DNA of 64,000 nt from Arthrobacter sp. EPSL27 (GTDB lineage Bacteria > Actinomycetota > Actinomycetes > Actinomycetales > Micrococcaceae). Every line of letters begins with the position of its first letter. Position 1 is the first letter of the stretch. A model generated the notes under the pieces. That model did not search any database, had not been told where the DNA came from, and saw only the letters and a list, made by a program, of their open reading frames with translations. Positions 44,210 through 52,910 of the stretch are shown piece after piece. Position numbers and translations under genes: made by a program. Where the stretch lies: positions 1-64,000 of the forward strand of contig NZ_LNUT01000002.1 of assembly GCF_001512305.1 (NCBI RefSeq), read 5' to 3'.

Positions 44210-44811
44210 AGGCTGGCGATCAGGGTGGCCGCGATCTGTCGGGCTTCCTGGATGCAGCGGTCGTTGCCCTCAAGTCCGGCCCGGGCCATGGACCCTTCAA
44301 GCAGGAACGCCAGATGCCGGGCCATTAAACCCGCCTGCTCAGGTGAGTGCGGGAGGAGTTCGGCAACATGCTCCGATAACAACGCTTCGACCTGCTCCTT
44401 GTGGCGGCGGACCACCGATCTCCCGGGATCCCCGGCAGGAAGCTCGGCTGCAGCGTTCAGCAGGCCACAGCCCCGAAAGCCATGCAAGTACGCCAGATCG
44501 GCGTGATCCGCATAAGCATCAAAGACCGCAAGGACTCGCTCCCCGGAGCTACTCGCCCTCTCCAGCCGTATCCGATACAGCCCCATCCACTCCTCGTGGC
44601 GGGCGTTCAGGTACGCCGTGACCAGCTCAGCCTTCGAGGCGAAATTGTTGTAGAGGCTCTTCCTAGCCACGCCCGCCTCGGCCGTAATGGCGTCAATTCC
44701 CGTCCCGGCCAGGCCGTCTGCATAGAAACGCCGCGAGGCCGCGTCAATCAGGGCGTCGCGGGCAGGCCGCCTGGTAGAGCCGCTTCTCGGTGCCATCTGT
44801 TTCTCGGACAT
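44206..44811 (-). CDS. TetR/AcrR-family repressor
   Basis: The 201-residue regulator has the N-terminal TetR HTH (AASRRFYADGLAGTGIDAIT, then AEAGVARKSLYNNFASKAELV) and a ligand domain with LHGFRGCGLLNAAAE. It precedes and overlaps the DMT transporter gene, forming a self-contained regulator-exporter operon. A 24-bp inverted repeat 28 bases upstream of its start is the probable operator; repression would be relieved by the transporter's substrate. Confidence 0.9.
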   Translation of the reverse strand: MSEKQMAPRSGSTRRPARDALIDAASRRFYADGLAGTGIDAITAEAGVARKSLYNNFASKAELVTAYLNARHEEWMGLYRIRLERASSSGERVLAVFDAYADHADLAYLHGFRGCGLLNAAAELPAGDPGRSVVRRHKEQVEALLSEHVAELLPHSPEQAGLMARHLAFLLEGSMARAGLEGNDRCIQEARQIAATLIASL

Positions 44812-44839
44812 CAGTAAACCTCGCTGGGTGGGAATGCCT

Positions 44840-44863
44840 AGTAGGTAGACCAGCCTACCTACT
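44840..44863. promoter_or_regulatory. Probable TetR operator
   Basis: AGTAGGTAG and CTACCTACT are perfect 9-bp inverted arms separated by six bases, directly upstream of the TetR-DMT operon. The arm length and spacing suit a TetR dimer. GGTAG-type half sites are common for AcrR-like repressors. Confidence 0.75.
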
Positions 44864-44950
44864 CTTTGGTCCGGTGGCCACCACGAAAACGGGAAGAGAC
44901 GCAGGAGCCTGGTGCATCGGACCCAAATGAGGGTTCGCGCAGCGCGGGGA

Positions 44951-44983
44951 CGGCTCAGGCAGCCATCCTGGCTGCCTGAGCCG
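44951..44983. terminator. 15-bp hairpin at the 3' end of IS110 element 2
   Basis: CGGCTCAGGCAGCCA and TGGCTGCCTGAGCCG pair perfectly around TCC, spanning the transposase stop codon region. No clear T-run follows on the minus strand. It may act as a terminator, protect against read-through or belong to the element's structured RNA. Confidence 0.5.
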
Positions 44984-46157
44984 GGACCGGGGTGTAGGCG
45001 GTGCCGTCACGGAGCATGGCCCAGAGGACGTTGAGGCGGCGGCGGGCCAGGGAGAGCATGGCCTGGATGTGGGTTTTGCCTTCAGTGCGTTTTCGGTCGT
45101 AGTACGTCCGGGAGGCGGGGCAGCTCTTCAGCGCCGAGAGGCCGGAGAGATAGAAGACCCGCAGCAGCCGGCGGTCGTAGCGTCTGGGCCGGTGGTGGTT
45201 TCCGGTGATCCTGCCGGAGTCCCTGGGTGCCGGAGCGAGGCCGGCGACGCCGGCAAAGCGGTCCGCGGTTTGGAAGACGGTCAGGTCTCCGCCGGTGGCG
45301 CCGATGAACTCGGCGGCGAGGACGGGGCCGAAGCCGGGCATGCTGAGCAAGGCCCGGGCGTGCCGGTGTTCGGTAACCTTTTCGCTGATCAGCGCATCGA
45401 GGTCGGCCAGTTCCTTGTCGAGGGTGGTGATTTCCTGTGCGAGGGCGGCAACGATCTGTTCCCCGAGGTGCTGGGCGGGTACGGTGGTGTGCTGGGATTT
45501 CGCGGCGTCGACGGCGGCCTGGGCGACCGCGGCGGACGAGCGGGTGCCGTGTTTCTTCAACCAGGCGTGCAGCCGTGTCTGTCCGGTGCGGCGGATCCCG
45601 TCCGGGGTGCGGTGTTTGGTCAGCAGCAACAGGGCGGCTTTGGAGCGGCTGTAATCGAAGGCCCGCTCCAGCGCTGGGAAGTATTCCAGCAGCTGGGCCT
45701 GCAGGCGGTTGATCGCCCGCACCCGGTCCGCGGACTTGTCCGCCCGGCGGGCGGTGAGGATCCGCAAGCCCGTGCTGATCTCGTCCCCGGCCCGCAGCGG
45801 CTGGAGGTCTTTGCGCATCCTGGCCTGGTCGGCGATGACGGCGGCGTCTTTGGCGTCTGTTTTGCCTTCGCCGCGGTAGAGCTTGGAGGCGTGGTGGACG
45901 ATCCGGCCCGGGATGTAGAGAATGTTTTGGCCGTGGGCGACGAGGATGGCGATCAGCAGCGCGGGTCCGCCGTGGTTCAGATCGGTCGCCCAGATGACCT
46001 CGTCCCCGTCGGCGAGTTTGAGGACGGTGGCGATGAGATCCAGCAGGGCGGGTTCATCGTTGGGGATTTTCTGCGACAGCAGACGGTGTCCGTCGGCGTC
46101 GATTACGACGCAGTGATGATGAGCTTTGCCGGCGTCGATACCGGCCCATAGGTGCAC
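44955..46157 (-). CDS. IS110-family transposase (element 2)
   Basis: The 400-residue transposase has WAGIDAGKAHHHCVVIDADG and KTDAKDAAVIADQAR of the RuvC-like domain. The C-terminal domain has LLSMPGFGPVLAAEFIGATG and APAPRDSGRITG with the expected serine. GTG 46157 is chosen eight bases after GGAGG. It is only distantly related to element 1, so two separate IS110 insertions occurred within 5 kb. Its non-coding flank (46158-46400) could encode a bridge RNA. The frame is intact. Confidence 0.9.
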   Translation of the reverse strand: MHLWAGIDAGKAHHHCVVIDADGHRLLSQKIPNDEPALLDLIATVLKLADGDEVIWATDLNHGGPALLIAILVAHGQNILYIPGRIVHHASKLYRGEGKTDAKDAAVIADQARMRKDLQPLRAGDEISTGLRILTARRADKSADRVRAINRLQAQLLEYFPALERAFDYSRSKAALLLLTKHRTPDGIRRTGQTRLHAWLKKHGTRSSAAVAQAAVDAAKSQHTTVPAQHLGEQIVAALAQEITTLDKELADLDALISEKVTEHRHARALLSMPGFGPVLAAEFIGATGGDLTVFQTADRFAGVAGLAPAPRDSGRITGNHHRPRRYDRRLLRVFYLSGLSALKSCPASRTYYDRKRTEGKTHIQAMLSLARRRLNVLWAMLRDGTAYTPVPAQAARMAA

Positions 46158-46633
46158 CAAAACAGCCTCCAGTCTGTCAGTTGGGTGGAACCCGGCAGAT
46201 AACCGCGCCGTCGTGTCCTTATCCGGCGATCTTGTCGCGTCTCTCAATCAGCGGTCGGGTCATCGCGGAGAGTGCGGGTGGCCAATCCTTCGGAGCCGTC
46301 ACGACGTGAATCGTCCGGCCACAGCAACAAAGCCATACCCGCCTCCCTGGGTAGCCACGACCCTACAACGGCCACGGAACCACCCGTCAACACCATAAGG
46401 ACAGCAACCAAAAGACGTCGTAGACAAGACAGGGCCGGGGCGGGCCGGAGCTCTGCGACGGACAGCACTGGACCCAACAGCCGGCCGCGCCAGCGGACGC
46501 CCGAATGCACTGTGTGTGGACCTGGGATGCCCGCGGGCCGGGCCGAGGGTTTCCCGTTCCAATCTCGGGCCCTGGACCTTTGGGCGGGTGGATCATTCAC
46601 ATCGTTGTCCCCGGCAGCTGTTAGGGTCCGGGC
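46158..46633. other. 476-bp non-coding flank of IS110 element 2
   Basis: No supported gene. Long open frames here read as Arg/Pro-rich or are antisense to neighbours and lack ribosome sites. The part next to the transposase start is where a bridge RNA would be expected; the right end holds the promoter of the nuclease gene. Confidence 0.4.
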
Positions 46634-47536
46634 ATGGATGAACTGTTGGTGGGGGCGGATTCTTCTACTGGACGCGATCTGTCGGGCCGGTCCGGTTTCG
46701 ATGCTGGCTTCCTCGGTGTGCCGGTGCCCGTTCCGACTCTGGCAGGGGTCGAGACGGTCCTTCTGCCCTACACGCATTTCTCCGTACTCATGCGCCCGGA
46801 CAAACGCCTGGCCGCGGTGACGGCCCTCGGCATCGACGGGGCGAAGCTGATGAACCTGGACCGATCCGGCATCCAGTGGCGGCTCGATCCCCGGCTCGGC
46901 GAAAACCAGCAGACCGGGGAGAGGGTTTACGCCCGCAACGACATCGACCGCGGCCACCTGGTCCGCCGGGCCTCAGCCGTCTGGGGCGAAACCCGGGAAG
47001 AGGCAGCCCGGGCCAACGAGGACACCTTCCATTACACGAACGCCGCGCCCCAGGCGGCAAAGTTCAACCAGGGCCTGGGCCTCTGGCTCGGTCTGGAGTC
47101 CTACCTGCAGGAGAACGCAGCCGACAACGGCCGCCGGCTCGTCGTGTTCACCGGCCCGATCTTCAGTGACACCGACCCCGTCTACCGCGGTGTCAACATC
47201 CCGCTACGGTACTTCAAGGTCGCCGTATTCCTCCACCACGGGGACCTCGCCGCCACCGGCTACGTCGTGGACCAGACACCCGAGCTCGCGGACCTGCCCG
47301 ACGTCCCGCGGCCCGGCGCCACCGACGAGGCTCCCCCGCTCGGCCCGTTCCGCACCTTCCAGGTCCCCGTCCGGGACATTGCCGCCCTGACAGGCCTGGA
47401 CCTGGACCAGCTCGTGGCCGCAGACCGGATGCCGGTCGCCCGGACACTGACCACCGCCCCGGTCGCCTCCACCTGGAGACGGTTGAACTCGCCACTGGAC
47501 CTCTACCTGGACTTCGACCTCAACGGCACGGACTGA
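46634..47536 (+). CDS. DNA/RNA non-specific (NucA-type) endonuclease
   Basis: The 300-residue nuclease has the beta-beta-alpha-metal signature NDIDRGHLVRRASAVWG with the catalytic His after Gly, plus an Asn-rich FHYTNAAPQAAKFNQG stretch completing the metal site. No signal peptide is visible, although such nucleases are often secreted. ATG 46634 starts the only frame with consistent coding character. An intracellular, defence or conjugation-related role cannot be told apart from sequence. It stands alone in its direction. Confidence 0.88.
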   Translation: MDELLVGADSSTGRDLSGRSGFDAGFLGVPVPVPTLAGVETVLLPYTHFSVLMRPDKRLAAVTALGIDGAKLMNLDRSGIQWRLDPRLGENQQTGERVYARNDIDRGHLVRRASAVWGETREEAARANEDTFHYTNAAPQAAKFNQGLGLWLGLESYLQENAADNGRRLVVFTGPIFSDTDPVYRGVNIPLRYFKVAVFLHHGDLAATGYVVDQTPELADLPDVPRPGATDEAPPLGPFRTFQVPVRDIAALTGLDLDQLVAADRMPVARTLTTAPVASTWRRLNSPLDLYLDFDLNGTD

Positions 47537-47742
47537 CATCCCCCGACCTGACCTAACCCGGCACCGGAGCCACCCGGCAAGGCAGCCTCCGACGGGTGGC
47601 AAAGCAGCAGTTTGGGCACGGCAAAAACCCTGCCGGCGACCCCCACCTGACCGGGCCACCGGCCGCGGCAGCGGGCCATCCATAATGCAGCGCCTACAGG
47701 CCGGGTGCCAGCCCGTCTTGTGGAGAGCGCCGTGGCAGGCCC

Positions 47743-47784
47743 ATGGACAGGCGGCTGCGGCGTGCCCCGGAGGCGGAATGGGTG
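47743..47784 (+). pseudogene. Duplicated 5' end of the helicase-associated-domain gene
   Basis: The 42 bases from ATG 47743 encode MDRRLRRAPEAEWV and match the start of the gene at 49329 with four substitutions; homology then ends abruptly and the frame closes within 20 codons. It is a broken partial duplicate lying about 1.6 kb from the longer copy. Confidence 0.7.
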
Positions 47785-47827
47785 TTCTTTACCGTCTTTT
47801 TCGCCAGAAACATCAGCCGAGCAGTGA

Positions 47828-48532
47828 TCAGGGGGCGGGTTCAATAAGTTCCGGGCCGTTGTTGCGCACGCTGTTCACCCGATCGGTGACCACCCGGGGC
47901 GTCAGGACCGGTTCAGGGATCGCATCGAGCATCTCCTGCACCTTTTCCTTGTCCGTCGTGTCCGGGTCCAGCCAGCCGGCATACATACTGGGTGGAATGA
48001 TGACCGGAGCCCTGTCATGGACGTGGCCGAGAGAATCATGCGCCGTAGTCGTCAGGACGGTGCAGCTGAGCAGCCACCGGTGCGGGTCCCCCTCGGGAAG
48101 AGACGGGTCCGGCCAAAACTCATACAGCCCGGCGAAGGCAAGCACATTCTCTTCTTCGGAGTAGAGGTAATTCGGGATCTTTTTCCCGTCCTCGGTCTTC
48201 TGCCACTCGTAATAGCCTTCCGCCGGGATCAGGGCGCGGCGTTTGACGGCGGCCTTGCGGAACGATGGCTTGTCCAGGATCGATTCGCTGCGGGCGTTGA
48301 TCAGCTTCGAACCGATCTTGATGTCCTTGGCCCAGGACGGAACAAGACCCCAGCGCGCGATCAACAACCGGCGATCCACGGAGCCCTCCTCCAGGCGCTC
48401 CGCGATGATGGGAACGTCCTGGGTCGGAGCGACGTTCCAGCTCGGCGGTGGCGGGCTGCCTTCGATCTCCTTAGCCTCAAACTGGCTGAGGAGATCCCCG
48501 GTGGCCTTGGACATCACATATCTGCCGCACAT
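47828..48532 (-). CDS. SOS response-associated peptidase (HMCES/YedK, SRAP)
   Basis: The 234-residue SRAP protein starts MCGRYVM, so the catalytic Cys2 is exposed after Met removal; this fixes ATG 48532 over the upstream GTG. The conserved SWNVAPTQDVPII, SKLINARSESI, IPAEGYYEWQKT and the histidine in HDRAPVIIPP complete the active site. Cys2 crosslinks to abasic sites in single-stranded DNA and shields them. On a conjugative plasmid it could protect the transferred strand, and it lies near the plasmid's SOS polymerase genes. Confidence 0.93.
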   Translation of the reverse strand: MCGRYVMSKATGDLLSQFEAKEIEGSPPPPSWNVAPTQDVPIIAERLEEGSVDRRLLIARWGLVPSWAKDIKIGSKLINARSESILDKPSFRKAAVKRRALIPAEGYYEWQKTEDGKKIPNYLYSEEENVLAFAGLYEFWPDPSLPEGDPHRWLLSCTVLTTTAHDSLGHVHDRAPVIIPPSMYAGWLDPDTTDKEKVQEMLDAIPEPVLTPRVVTDRVNSVRNNGPELIEPAP

Positions 48533-48730
48533 GGACTCATTGTGCCCCACGTCACCTTGAATGGAAGGCCAAACCCGGGGGGTAGCAGGACACCCGCCCC
48601 GCGGCTGGACGATGCGCGGATCATTTATTAAAGTCTCTCAGTATCGAATCAAGGCAGGCTGGACACGACGTCCGGGAAGGGGGCGCACATCACCACTGAC
48701 CAACACCACCAACCCACTGTTTCATCCGCG

Positions 48731-48756
48731 AAAGCCCCTCCACGGAGGGGCTTTCC
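48731..48756. terminator. Strong intrinsic-terminator-like hairpin
   Basis: GAAAGCCCCTCC and GGAGGGGCTTTC pair perfectly around AC, a 12-bp stem with a tight loop. It lies in the gap between the HMCES promoter and a small leftward gene and could work in either direction. Confidence 0.75.
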
Positions 48757-48811
48757 TATGTGCCGGAAGTCCCCCGACCGGGACCCCCAGGAGCCAACTG
48801 CCCTCCGCTGA

Positions 48812-49015
48812 CTAACGTTTGTCGCGGTTTGCGAACTCTTCATCGAGCTCATAATGCCGGAACTCTGTCTCCCGGTTCGGCTCTCCCTCAGCAATGACCT
48901 CATGATCGAGCTGGCGCTGGACCTGACTGTCCAAGACCTGCAGCTGCAGATCTCCGACCTCGGTCAGGTCCTCGGGAAAAGATTCCTCCGGGGTGAGACG
49001 CAATTTCTCGGTCAT
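48812..49015 (-). CDS. Small acidic hypothetical protein
   Basis: The 67-residue, strongly acidic, probably helical protein reads TEKLRLTPEESFPEDLTEVG. GAAGGACAC precedes ATG 49015. No family is recognised. It ends 55 bases from a strong hairpin that could terminate its transcript. Confidence 0.45.
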   Translation of the reverse strand: MTEKLRLTPEESFPEDLTEVGDLQLQVLDSQVQRQLDHEVIAEGEPNRETEFRHYELDEEFANRDKR

Positions 49016-49328
49016 TGTGTCCTTCATAACTCCATGCCGGTCCACTCCGGCGCCTGCGATGTCCAAATTCTATGCATAATTGACCCGAAACGCGCCCGTG
49101 AGATGCGTGATGCCAGAGTTCCAGACGGTATATTTCCCGGCGTCGGTGAGATGGAGCGACGAGCGGCGTTGAAACCTAGACGTCTCGGGCACGACTGACC
49201 CATACCCGCTCCTTTAGCCCACAGGTCTGCGTCGGGTTTGGGCGCACAAATCCAGCCCCGGGCGTGCCGGTGGCGTCCCCGGCGGCACCCGTACTGTGAG
49301 GCCCGGTCGTGGCAGGATGGGGTCCATT
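49016..49328. other. 313-bp stretch without a supported gene
   Basis: It contains the divergent promoters of the flanking genes. CGTGGCAGG at 49307-49315 is shared with the sequence before the duplicated fragment at 47743. Nothing else is recognised. Confidence 0.35.
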
Positions 49329-49990
49329 ATGGACAGGCGGTTGCGGCGCGCTCCGGACGCGGAATGGGTGCTGATGTACCGGCTCGGACTGAGCCGGAAA
49401 CGCATCGCTGAGCTCGTGCGCGCCGAACCTGCCGCCGTCGGCTACCACCTGGTGATCGCCCGCCGCCAGGACCCGGGACTCGAAGCCGAACACCGGGCCG
49501 CCGCCGGCGCCGTTCCGGTCGCTCACCCCTCCCCCGCTGACCTTGCCCGCATGGACGAGGTCATCACCTGGGTACTGGCTGAGGGCCGGCTCCCCGAGGA
49601 CCGTGCCGGTGACCGGGACGAAAGGGCGATGGCACGATGGCTGTCCGAACGCCGCCGCGAAGCGGCCCAGGGCACCCTGGACCCTGCCTAAGCCAGGGCC
49701 TGGCCCAAGTGCCGCGGTGGTCCGGGAACCGCAGGGAAGCGACGGACGAGGCCAGGTGGCAGGGCCGTTTGGCCGAGCTCGTGGACTTCCGGGCCGAAGG
49801 CCACGACTGGCCGCGGCACCACGACTACGAATCAGAGCGGGAACATACCCTCGGGGTCTGGATCCACGTCCAGCGGTACAAACGGCGCCGCGGTGAACTG
49901 GACCCGGTAAAGGCCAAGGCCCTGGACGAGGCCGTTCCCGGCTGGCAGGCCGGCAGGACCCGGGGCCGGCCTCCCCGGCCGCGACTGTGA
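49329..49990 (+). pseudogene. Helicase-associated (HA) domain protein, frameshifted
   Basis: The first frame (from ATG 49329) gives DRRLRRAPDAEWVLMYRLGL, then an HA repeat (WVLAEGRLPEDRAGDRDE, RAMARWLSERRREAAQGTLD) before a stop at 49689-49691. The expected continuation is in another frame: LSQGLAQVPRWSGNRREATD, EARWQGRLAELVDFRAEGHD, EREHTLGVWIHVQRYKRRRG and a GRPPRPRL end. One base lost or gained near 49687 splits it. HA domains bind DNA. A duplicated stub of its start is at 47743. Confidence 0.75.
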
Positions 49991-50352
49991 CCGGAAAGAC
50001 CCCGCTTCGCCGCAATCCGTGAGGGAGCGCGGGCATAGACTGGGCCTGGTTCTCCAGTCCCCCCCCAGCTTGGAGAACCGGGCGCCTCCGCGCTTGAGTC
50101 CCCCGGGATTCGCGCGGAGGCTTCCTCATAACCCGTCCGCCGGCACCAATCCCCTGCTGCTCCGGCGGAAAAACCCCGTTTCCGGGCCGGCCGAAGATGC
50201 GGGCAGCGGTGGTCCCGCCGGGTTGTGCCCATTGTGGACAGGTGGAGCCCTCCGCACAGCTCAAAGCTGTCCCCACTGGCGCGCAACCCGCCCCGGCCGC
50301 AGGCCGGAACCAAAGCCGGAGGCATTCTGTCGGACCCAGGGCTTACACTTAA
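49991..50352. other. Structured non-coding stretch before umuD
   Basis: Two successive hairpins are visible: GGTTCTCCA/TGGAGAACC (50048-50079) and GCCTCCGCGC/GCGCGGAGGC (50084-50121). No supported gene lies here. The pair could form a terminator for the upstream gene or a structured RNA. Confidence 0.45.
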
Positions 50353-50368
50353 TCGAATATATATTCGA
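50353..50368. promoter_or_regulatory. LexA box of the umuDC operon
   Basis: TCGAATATATATTCGA is a perfect 16-bp palindrome fitting the actinobacterial LexA consensus TCGAAC-N4-GTTCGA in length and outer bases. It lies 14 bases before the umuD start, so LexA binding would block transcription until DNA damage. Confidence 0.85.
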
Positions 50369-50382
50369 CTAAAAGGTGTGTT

Positions 50383-50814
50383 GTGGGCGTTATAGTTGGC
50401 CCCCGTGTGATAGATGCGGGCGCGTCGTTGTTGTCGGTGCTGGTTTCCCCGGTCGCTGTCGCGGCCGGGTATCCCTCGCCTGCGCAGGATTACTTTGAGG
50501 GCCGGCTCGACCTGAACGCGCACCTGATCAAGGACGTCACGAGCACGTATGTGGTGCGGGTTTCCGGGGAGTCCATGGCCGGGGCCGGGATCAGTGATGG
50601 GGATGAGCTGATCGTGAACCGGGCGCTGGAACCGGTGGACGGATCCGTGGTCGTGGCGGTCCTGGACGGGGAGCTGACGGTCAAACGGCTCCGGATCACG
50701 CCCACCGGTGTTGTGCTGCAGGCAGAGAACCCGGCCTACCCGGACATTGTGGTTCCCTCACTCTCGGACCTTCTCGTGTGGGGCGTCGTCACCCGATGCT
50801 TGCACGTCGTTTAG
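50383..50814 (+). CDS. umuD: UmuD-like LexA-family self-cleaving protein
   Basis: The 143-residue S24 peptidase-fold protein has an Ala-Gly cleavage site in VAVAAGYPSPAQDYF near residue 30. The catalytic serine lies in VRVSGESMAGAGI and the lysine in GELTVKRLRI. It has no DNA-binding domain. RecA-stimulated self-cleavage would activate it as the partner of UmuC. GTG 50383 follows AAAGGTG. Its 3' end overlaps umuC by 19 bases, and a LexA box covers its promoter. Confidence 0.9.
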   Translation: MGVIVGPRVIDAGASLLSVLVSPVAVAAGYPSPAQDYFEGRLDLNAHLIKDVTSTYVVRVSGESMAGAGISDGDELIVNRALEPVDGSVVVAVLDGELTVKRLRITPTGVVLQAENPAYPDIVVPSLSDLLVWGVVTRCLHVV

Positions 50815-52121
50815 GGCTGGCCGTGGGCGCGCCGGCGGCGATGCGGCAGCTGCCGCAGATCGCGCACGTGGACGTGAACTGCTTCTACGCTTCGGCGGAA
50901 CGGGCGTTCAACCCGGCGCTGGAGGGTAGGCCCGTGGTCGTGCTGTCGAACAACGACGGTTGCGCCGTCACCCGCTCCCCCGAAGCCAAACGCCTCGGGA
51001 TCGCCATGGGCGATCCGTGGTTCAAACTCGCACCGCGGGCCAAGGAATGGGGCCTCGTGGCGCTCTCAAGCAATTACGAGCTCTATGGAGACATCAGCGC
51101 CCGCGTGATGGAGCTCCTGGGTCGGTACTCGGCTTGGCTGGAGGTCTACAGCATCGACGAGGCCTTCCTCGGCGTCAAAGGCACCCCTGAAGAACTCCTG
51201 ACCTTGGGCCGGGCCATGAAAACCACCGTGCGGCGCAACGTCGGGGTGCCCGTCTGCGTTGGCATCGCACCGACGAAAACCCTGGCGAAACTCGCGAACA
51301 AATGGGCCAAGAACAACCCGGCCTTCGATGGGGTCTGCCACTGGGACGCCGTACCCGCCACCGACCGGGAGACCCTGATGCGGCGGCTGTCCGTCATTGA
51401 GATCTGGGGTGTGGCAACCCGGCTGACCAAACGCCTCAACGCCCTGGGGATCCATTCGATCCTGGACCTGTCCCGGGCGGATCCGGTGATGATCCGGGAC
51501 CGGTTCTCCGTGGTCATGATGCGCACCGTCCTGGAATTGCAGGGCACCCCGTGTATCTCGATGGAGGAAGAACGCATCGGCCGGGATCAGCTCATCTTCT
51601 CCCGTTCCTTCGCCACCCCCATCACCACCGCCGCCGGGATCCGGCAGGTCATGAGCGTCTACGGTCAGCAAGCCTCCGCCCGGCTGGCCAAACACGGCCT
51701 TCAAGCCAAAGTCCTCACCGCGTTCGCCGGCACCTCGCACTTCAACCCCAACGACACGTCCTACCCCACCGTCAGTGTGGCCCTGCCGATGCCCACCGCT
51801 GACCCGGTGATCCTCACCAAAGCCGCCCACGCCCTGCTCCCTCGCATCGTGGACGGCATCCGATACGCCCGGGCCGGGATCATGGTCACCGACCTGCGCC
51901 CCAGCGGCAACCAGGCGCCCTTGTCCCTGTTCGAAAACCCGCACGAGGAGCGCCACATCGGCACCCTCCTCGAGGACGTCACGAAAAAGTACGGGCGGGG
52001 CTCCATCGGTCTGGGCCACGGGGGCATCCGCGGCGGCCCCGACTGGACCATGAAACGCGACATGCTCTCACCCCGCTACACCACGCACTGGGACGAACTC
52101 CCCCTCGTCAAGGCCGCCTAA
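50796..52121 (+). CDS. umuC: UmuC-like Y-family DNA polymerase V subunit
   Basis: The 441-residue polymerase has the Y-family metal residues in AHVDVNCFYASAERAFNP and the SIDEAFLGV motif. The steric-gate region, the UmuC VVLSNNDGCAVTRSPEAK and the little-finger domain follow, ending in DMLSPRYTTHWDELPLV. Full-length UmuC is about 422 residues. ATG 50796 overlaps umuD; GTG 50820 or ATG 50841 are alternatives closer to family starts. Together with UmuD it would do error-prone lesion bypass, useful for a plasmid entering a new host as single strands. Confidence 0.92.
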   Translation: MLARRLGLAVGAPAAMRQLPQIAHVDVNCFYASAERAFNPALEGRPVVVLSNNDGCAVTRSPEAKRLGIAMGDPWFKLAPRAKEWGLVALSSNYELYGDISARVMELLGRYSAWLEVYSIDEAFLGVKGTPEELLTLGRAMKTTVRRNVGVPVCVGIAPTKTLAKLANKWAKNNPAFDGVCHWDAVPATDRETLMRRLSVIEIWGVATRLTKRLNALGIHSILDLSRADPVMIRDRFSVVMMRTVLELQGTPCISMEEERIGRDQLIFSRSFATPITTAAGIRQVMSVYGQQASARLAKHGLQAKVLTAFAGTSHFNPNDTSYPTVSVALPMPTADPVILTKAAHALLPRIVDGIRYARAGIMVTDLRPSGNQAPLSLFENPHEERHIGTLLEDVTKKYGRGSIGLGHGGIRGGPDWTMKRDMLSPRYTTHWDELPLVKAA

Positions 52122-52159
52122 GCCACCGCACATCAGCACCACGAAAGAAGCACCGCCGA

Positions 52160-52477
52160 ATGACCCTCGCTCCCGTTGCACCCACCCGATCCCCCGACCT
52201 CCAGGTCCGGACCGACCCGGCAGGCAAACCCCTTGCCGTCCGCCACGACGGAATTATCTGGCTCGTCGATCCCGACACGGATTCCCAGCACTGGTTCGGA
52301 CGTGACGCCTGGTGGAACACCCGCCGCACGGCCGCCGTCGGCAGCGGCGACCTGGTCAGCATCGAATACTGGCGGGTGCAGGGCCGTCCCGGCGCCTCAG
52401 GCTCAGCCCTGCGGACCTTCACGCTGCGACGGAACCCGCTCTCGGCCCAGTGGCTGCTGGAAAGCATCTGCGACTAG
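52160..52477 (+). CDS. DUF6504-like protein of the SOS operon
   Basis: The 105-residue protein has RHDGIIWLVDPDTDSQHWF, AWWNTRRTAAVGSGDL and an LRRNPLSAQWLLESICD end. It resembles DUF6504-type proteins encoded next to ImuB/UmuC/DnaE2 polymerases in actinobacteria. It lies 38 bases after umuC, after GAAAGAAGCACC. Its small beta-rich fold and constant position suggest an accessory mutasome role, but there is no demonstrated activity. Family assignment is moderate. Confidence 0.65.
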   Translation: MTLAPVAPTRSPDLQVRTDPAGKPLAVRHDGIIWLVDPDTDSQHWFGRDAWWNTRRTAAVGSGDLVSIEYWRVQGRPGASGSALRTFTLRRNPLSAQWLLESICD

Positions 52478-52483
52478 GCCGCG

Positions 52484-52858
52484 ATGACCCCTCAAACGAT
52501 CACCGATCAGACCTGGGCCGCGATCCGGGCCGAATTCACACTCCCGGCCCTCGCGCAGGTCCACCACCGGCTCTCCGAGCTCATGGAAGACCCGGAACCG
52601 GTCATGCGCCAACTCGTGCGCGTCTTCATTGACGACGGGACCTTCTGCCCGGGCTTTCAATTCCTGCCCGGCGGGCAGCTCCAGCCCACCGTCACAGCAC
52701 TCTTCCGCCGGGCCATGGAGCTGGAGATTCCGCACAACTACTTCACCCTCTGGATGAGCACCGGATCCCGGGCCCTGGGCGGGACCCGACCGGTCGATCA
52801 CCTGAAGAAGGATCCCGCTCCCCTGCTCCGGGCACTGGAAACCTACCGCTGGCGCTAA
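52484..52858 (+). CDS. Unknown protein closing the umuDC operon
   Basis: The 124-residue soluble protein has a helical N-terminus and a LGGTRPVDHLKKDPAPLLRA end. This end is reminiscent of the toxin-binding domains of Xre/MbcA/ParS antitoxins, though no HTH or RES toxin is present. It starts six bases after the preceding gene, so it is part of the SOS operon. A perfect hairpin terminator follows two bases past its stop. Confidence 0.55.
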   Translation: MTPQTITDQTWAAIRAEFTLPALAQVHHRLSELMEDPEPVMRQLVRVFIDDGTFCPGFQFLPGGQLQPTVTALFRRAMELEIPHNYFTLWMSTGSRALGGTRPVDHLKKDPAPLLRALETYRWR

Positions 52859-52860
52859 AG

Positions 52861-52880
52861 CCGGTCCTTTACTGGACCGG
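52861..52880 (+). terminator. Terminator of the umuDC operon
   Basis: CCGGTCC and GGACCGG pair perfectly around TTTACT, immediately after the last gene of the operon. No long T-run follows, as is common in high-GC actinobacteria. Confidence 0.7.
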
Positions 52881-52910
52881 CAGGGTGGTCATGCCGGGGC
52901 CATGGTCTTC

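Noticed and set aside
46272..46820. A 182-residue plus-strand frame beside the nuclease gene
   Set aside because: Arg/Ser/Thr-rich, overlaps the start of the better supported nuclease frame, and has no family motif.
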